NCBI GenBank assembly: GCA_029216955.1
Contig: JANAVB010015600.1
Coordinates: 28,976,778-29,040,777, forward strand
DNA from: Iris pallida
Lineage: Eukaryota > Streptophyta > Magnoliopsida > Asparagales > Iridaceae
Direction of reading: 5' to 3'
Length of the DNA: 64,000 nucleotides
Shown: piece by piece, positions 59,441 through 64,000 of the stretch
Position numbering within the stretch: position 1 is the first letter of the stretch
Layout of the letters: each line of letters begins with the position of its first letter
The notes under the pieces: generated by a model
Told to the model about the DNA's origin: nothing
What the model saw: only the letters and a program-made list of their open reading frames with translations
Databases searched by the model: none
Program-made: the position numbers and the translations under genes

Positions 59441-60042
59441 CTGCAGATGAACCTAGAAATGACCAGAAATTGTTTTGGCCATAACTTCCTCATCCGAAGC
59501 CGAAATCAAGTGAAACAAAAGCCAAAACTGCATGAAATTGAATTCTCTACAACATCGAAACACTAGTTTTCGAAAATAACCGAGTTTTAAAGATCAAAAC
59601 CAAGAAAAACCGAAAAGTTTACAAACTTAGATCTACAAGAATCCATCCATCAAATCCAAAAATGTCAAGTTCTAAAGAGGCTTAGAATCAAGTAAGGAAG
59701 AGAATGGAACAATAAAACTTGAGATCCATCATGAAGCAAGTTTGCACTTGCCTAAGCTCTCTCTCTCTTTCTCCTGGTGGTTGAAGAAGTTATGATAGGG
59801 AAGAAGAAGAATAAATGAAGAGAGAGAAAGGGGAATGGGTTAATAAAGGGTAGTGGTGGTGGTAGGTAGGGGTTTTCTTTTGGTTCATGATGAACCCAAA
59901 AGCAAACCAAACCAAGCTAAGCCGAACCAAGCTAAGCCACAACCAATGACATGCCAAAATAACCATGCAGAAAAATACGCAATACGAGTCAAGAATACGT
60001 ACACGTATACCAAGATACGTAATACGAACCACAGGCATTACA

Positions 60043-62811
60043 ATCGTGCTTAATCTCTCCCGACACAAGAGGTCAACTTGAGTCTACGATGCTCAAAGAC
60101 AATAATCTTTCCGACCCAAGGTCTCTTACGATACGCCCATCTCCTATTCTCGATTGAATATGAATTCCTTTACTCACTTACGAATCAATTCCGACTAGTT
60201 TATTTTGTAACATAGATGGCGCGCCCAACACACATAACCTAACCGTTACTCCAATTGATCTATGACACAACTCTTAGGGTCATTCTATTATTCGTTGATC
60301 TCGCGCATTGCAGAATCCTTGCAATCGCCTTACCGTATCGCTATGCTAAGTACGTTTCTCGACATCTACTTGATCATCGACTAGTCCAGTCTATCCATGT
60401 ATCCATTCGATCGATCATAAACTTTCTAACCATATCGATCTAGTCGAAGGCTACTCGCTAACTTCCGAAACACGATACTCACTCGCTTAGACTTATCCTC
60501 AACATGCACTACATCATTCCTCATCCTCGACAAAATTTCTTATGCGACTCCATTAGGGTCATCCTATGGGACTTCAACATTCACTTGATTTGGCGGTGAA
60601 GTCTTCTTTGATTTGGCGGTGAAGTCTTCTAGGGTCATCTGCCCCGAAACTACGCTCAATAATTGAAGATCATCAACGAGGGACAGTTACAATGAACCAT
60701 GCTATATCCTATCGCGAAGCCAAATCAATTTCCGATGATTCTTATGAGACTTTATCCAATTCGACATAATTTACCAATCCATAGTTTATCTATCCCTTCG
60801 CGCAACTGATGCGCCGTTACTACTCGAATCACTTATGCACATTGTGTGCCGTTACTACTCGAATCACTCCTGTATTACCGTCGACTATTTTTTTAGTCGT
60901 ATGCCATCTACTCGCCTCAGGTCCGAGTTTACCTATCGTGATCATAGTTTGACACATTTTATAATCATCGAAACTATCCTCGAACAACTTTCGCATCAAA
61001 TCACAAGTCTAAATTCAATTTGCCACGTCTTGCAAGTTCGATCACCCCCGCTGGATGAATCACCATACCAACGCTCACGTGGAATAATCGCCCTAATTTG
61101 GCGTGACGCATGTGCGATGCTGGAGTTGCACTCGCATAAGACAAGAATGTCAATATTGTGGTTATTCTCGAAACAATCAAGACACTTTCGTTTTCATCCA
61201 AGTAATACCCATCCATTCTCAAATTCTCTGAAGCATTCCTATCATTGTCATCCAAACTGCCATAACTTAACTTGCATCCTATTCATCCAACAACAATGCT
61301 CAACATAATTTTCGTTCATTCGATCAGAGTATCCCCGAGTTATTGTATATCGTCTTTGATACGCCTCAATACCATCGTCGATATGCATAACTTGAACATC
61401 TTCGTCTCTCATAAGCTCCAATTCGTTATAATCATTGTTATCATCCGAACTCTAATATGAATCAAGCATTGCACACATCAAGATTCATTTCGTTGTAACT
61501 ATCTATCATCACCACGACATACTTTCCAATTCACATATTCATTCTCATATCCCCAACTCGTACTTCCAAATCGTGCTACCGACTTGTCGCACTAACTCGA
61601 ATTCGTTCGAACGATTCCTTCGTACTTACTCAACACGTTCCTGAATAAGTCTTCGTACTAACTCAACGTAAATTCGACCGGGTCGACTATTTCCTCAATG
61701 TAACATTCCTTCGCTATGCTCCGTCTATCGTTCGACTTATACTTAACGAATCTTCGTCCGACGTATCGTCCATAGGTACGACTTCGCACATAATTGTTCG
61801 ACTCAATTCATCGAAGCATACTTGCATCGACTTCTCTCAAGTCATTCCCACTCAAGTCTCGGTACTATTCCGTCCGTTGAGGACAAACATATCGTAACAA
61901 TACAATCGTCTTGACGTAACCTATCGCAAGTCACCAACCGGCTTAACATAGCTATCTCTAAGTGGTACTCCATATACCACTCAGGAATCGAGCCTATCAT
62001 TATCGATACAATACTTCGCTACACTGAACGCACAAGTGGTATTGCATATACCACTCGAAATCGAGTCATTACTCGACATCACATTCCGCATAGGTCCGAC
62101 ATCTATTCCTCAATCAACTATCCCGTATGGCGATCCTTCCGATCCCAGCTCTAGCGTTCGCTCAAGTTTGACACGCATTCACTCTAATCGTATCTTGGCG
62201 ATCATATCGATCACACCCGCAACATTCGCTTATTCACATCTCAACGCGACATACGGCCAACATAAACGTTCGCCTACTCAACTCGACTTAGCGACTAACT
62301 CGACCCGTTACTATCGCATCTGCGATCTTCCAATCCCACTCGTTGCAACTCGTGCAACAATTCACTCTCGATACTTAAGGTCATTGCTCAATCTCGTCCA
62401 ACATATCGCTATCCATCCGCATAGCCATACAACACGTATCCTACCATGTCGACTTGTTGTACTGATGCAATGAACGATTCACGACTTGCTGCACTCTGTG
62501 CAACCAACAACACATAACCGTTCGCATAGCAATATAATACGCATCGTCTCACATATCGACCTGTTGTACTTCGTGCAACTAACAACACATATCTCCTCGC
62601 ACTTCGTGCGACTAACAACACATAACTTCTCGTACTTCGTGCGACCAATAACACATAACTTCTTGCACTTCGTACGACGAACAATACGTACATCATTGCA
62701 CTTCGTGCAATCAACATCACCATATTCTTTGCACTTCGTGCGACCAACATTCCATAACTCGTTGCACTTCGTGCAACCAACGTTCTCCGATGGCACTCGG
62801 AGATAGCGTGA
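60043..62811 (-). other. Second LARD copy, interior part 2
   Basis: Non-coding. It contains small tandem duplications (TTGATTTGGCGGTGAAGTCT twice near 60590; GCCGTTACTACTCGAATCAC twice near 60812) and palindromes GTGGTATTGCATATACCAC near 62036. At 62470-62790 it has about ten units of TTGCACTTCGTGCAACCAAC, the same motif as 9425-9715 inverted. Confidence 0.8.
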
Positions 62812-63785
<974 letters not shown>

Positions 63786-64000
63786 AATCTACCCACCTTA
63801 AAAATAATTTCGTCCTCGAAATTCTAATCCATAACTATTCCTTAAAAATCAAAGTCTACTATTACCTTAATCTCCTCAAATTAATTTCTCAAAATATTTT
63901 GTGACATTCTTTAGTCATTTCATCACTCCGAATACTTGAGAACTTCTATCCACCTTTGGTCACACTACTCCTCAAAATACAGTCACTAAAGTCTTATGAT
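63786..64000 (-). other. Polypurine tract and 3' leader of a gypsy element
   Basis: On the minus strand a CGAGGACGAAATTATTTTTA stretch followed by AGGTGGGTAGATT precedes the LTR. It parallels 2813-2860 of the Tekay element, so pol of a related element should follow beyond the window. Confidence 0.75.

Larger units (their letters stand above)
57179..60042 (-). mobile_element. Solo LTR (2864 bp)
   Basis: It runs from TGTCACGCCCCAGAACC to GGCATTACA (TGTAATGCC on the minus strand). The target duplication ATCGT is at 57174-57178 and 60043-60047. No internal region or partner is present, so it arose by recombination between two LTRs. In minus orientation a promoter-like CCTTTATTAACCC and a pyrimidine-rich leader are near 59860-59760. 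The window start (1-733) is another copy of its 3' end in plus orientation. Confidence 0.93.
54425..62811 (-). mobile_element. Second LARD copy, inverted, truncated and interrupted
   Basis: Diverged relative of the element at 6667-37681, minus orientation. It has one LTR (54425-56511) and an interior (56512-57178 and 60043-62811) split by a solo LTR. The second LTR and primer site are missing: at 62812 the sequence passes into another LTR. No coding sequence, as in the first copy. Confidence 0.85.

Noticed and set aside
60835..61308. 157-residue plus-strand frame
   Set aside because: It lies in non-coding LARD interior, antisense to the element, and has no counterpart in the first LARD copy that I can see.
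62470..62790. Regularly spaced repeats resembling a CRISPR array (also 9425-9715 and 31050-31495)
   Set aside because: Units are variable, spacers are not unique, and the DNA is plant; they are retroelement repeats.

Overview
This is nuclear DNA of a seed plant, almost certainly a flowering plant, from transposon-packed heterochromatin. Evidence: Ty3/gypsy, Ty1/copia and CACTA proteins of plant type, tRNA-iMet primer-binding sites, MITE-like hairpins, long (TA)n arrays and telo-box promoter motifs. I see no intact host gene, no rRNA or tRNA gene and no CRISPR array. I cannot name the species.

Positions 1-44118 are dominated by a four-level nest. Level 1 is a minus-strand Tekay-type chromovirus: 3' LTR to 2812, pol 2937-6242, gag split between 6250-6661 and 37687-38580. 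Level 2 is a plus-strand element with ~2.35-kb LTRs and no coding capacity (LARD-like), 6667-37681, inserted in the Tekay gag with target duplication TACAG. Level 3 is a minus-strand Tat-lineage Ty3/gypsy element, 9844-32792, in the LARD interior with duplication GTGAT. Level 4 is a CACTA (En/Spm) transposon, 10561-19902, in the left LTR of the Tat element with duplication TGA. The other Tat LTR still carries the empty site.

Two cargoes stand out. The CACTA element holds a near-perfect ~195-bp inverted repeat (17508-17926) made from a protein-coding fragment that looks captured from a host gene, and it could be transcribed as a hairpin. The Tat element carries, between pol and its 3' LTR (20169-22800), a set of small plus-strand transcription units antisense to the retroelement. 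Three have TATA boxes, one has a consistent GT-AG intron, and one is preceded by six tandem copies of a palindromic motif.

Positions 38828-45357 are broken LTRs, a 208-bp duplicate of part of the Tekay LTR, and a cluster of MITE-like hairpins in (TA)n arrays. Positions 45860-51236 are an internally deleted Ty1/copia element with 468-bp LTRs and duplication TAAAT. Positions 51944-54336 look like another LTR. Positions 54425-62811 are a truncated minus-strand LARD relative, split by a 2864-bp solo LTR (57179-60042, duplication ATCGT). The window ends in the LTR and 3' leader of another minus-strand gypsy element.

The elements work as hosts and parasites rather than as a pathway. The coding elements (Tekay, Tat, copia, CACTA) all carry frameshifts, stops or deletions. 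The LARD elements can only move if another element supplies the proteins.
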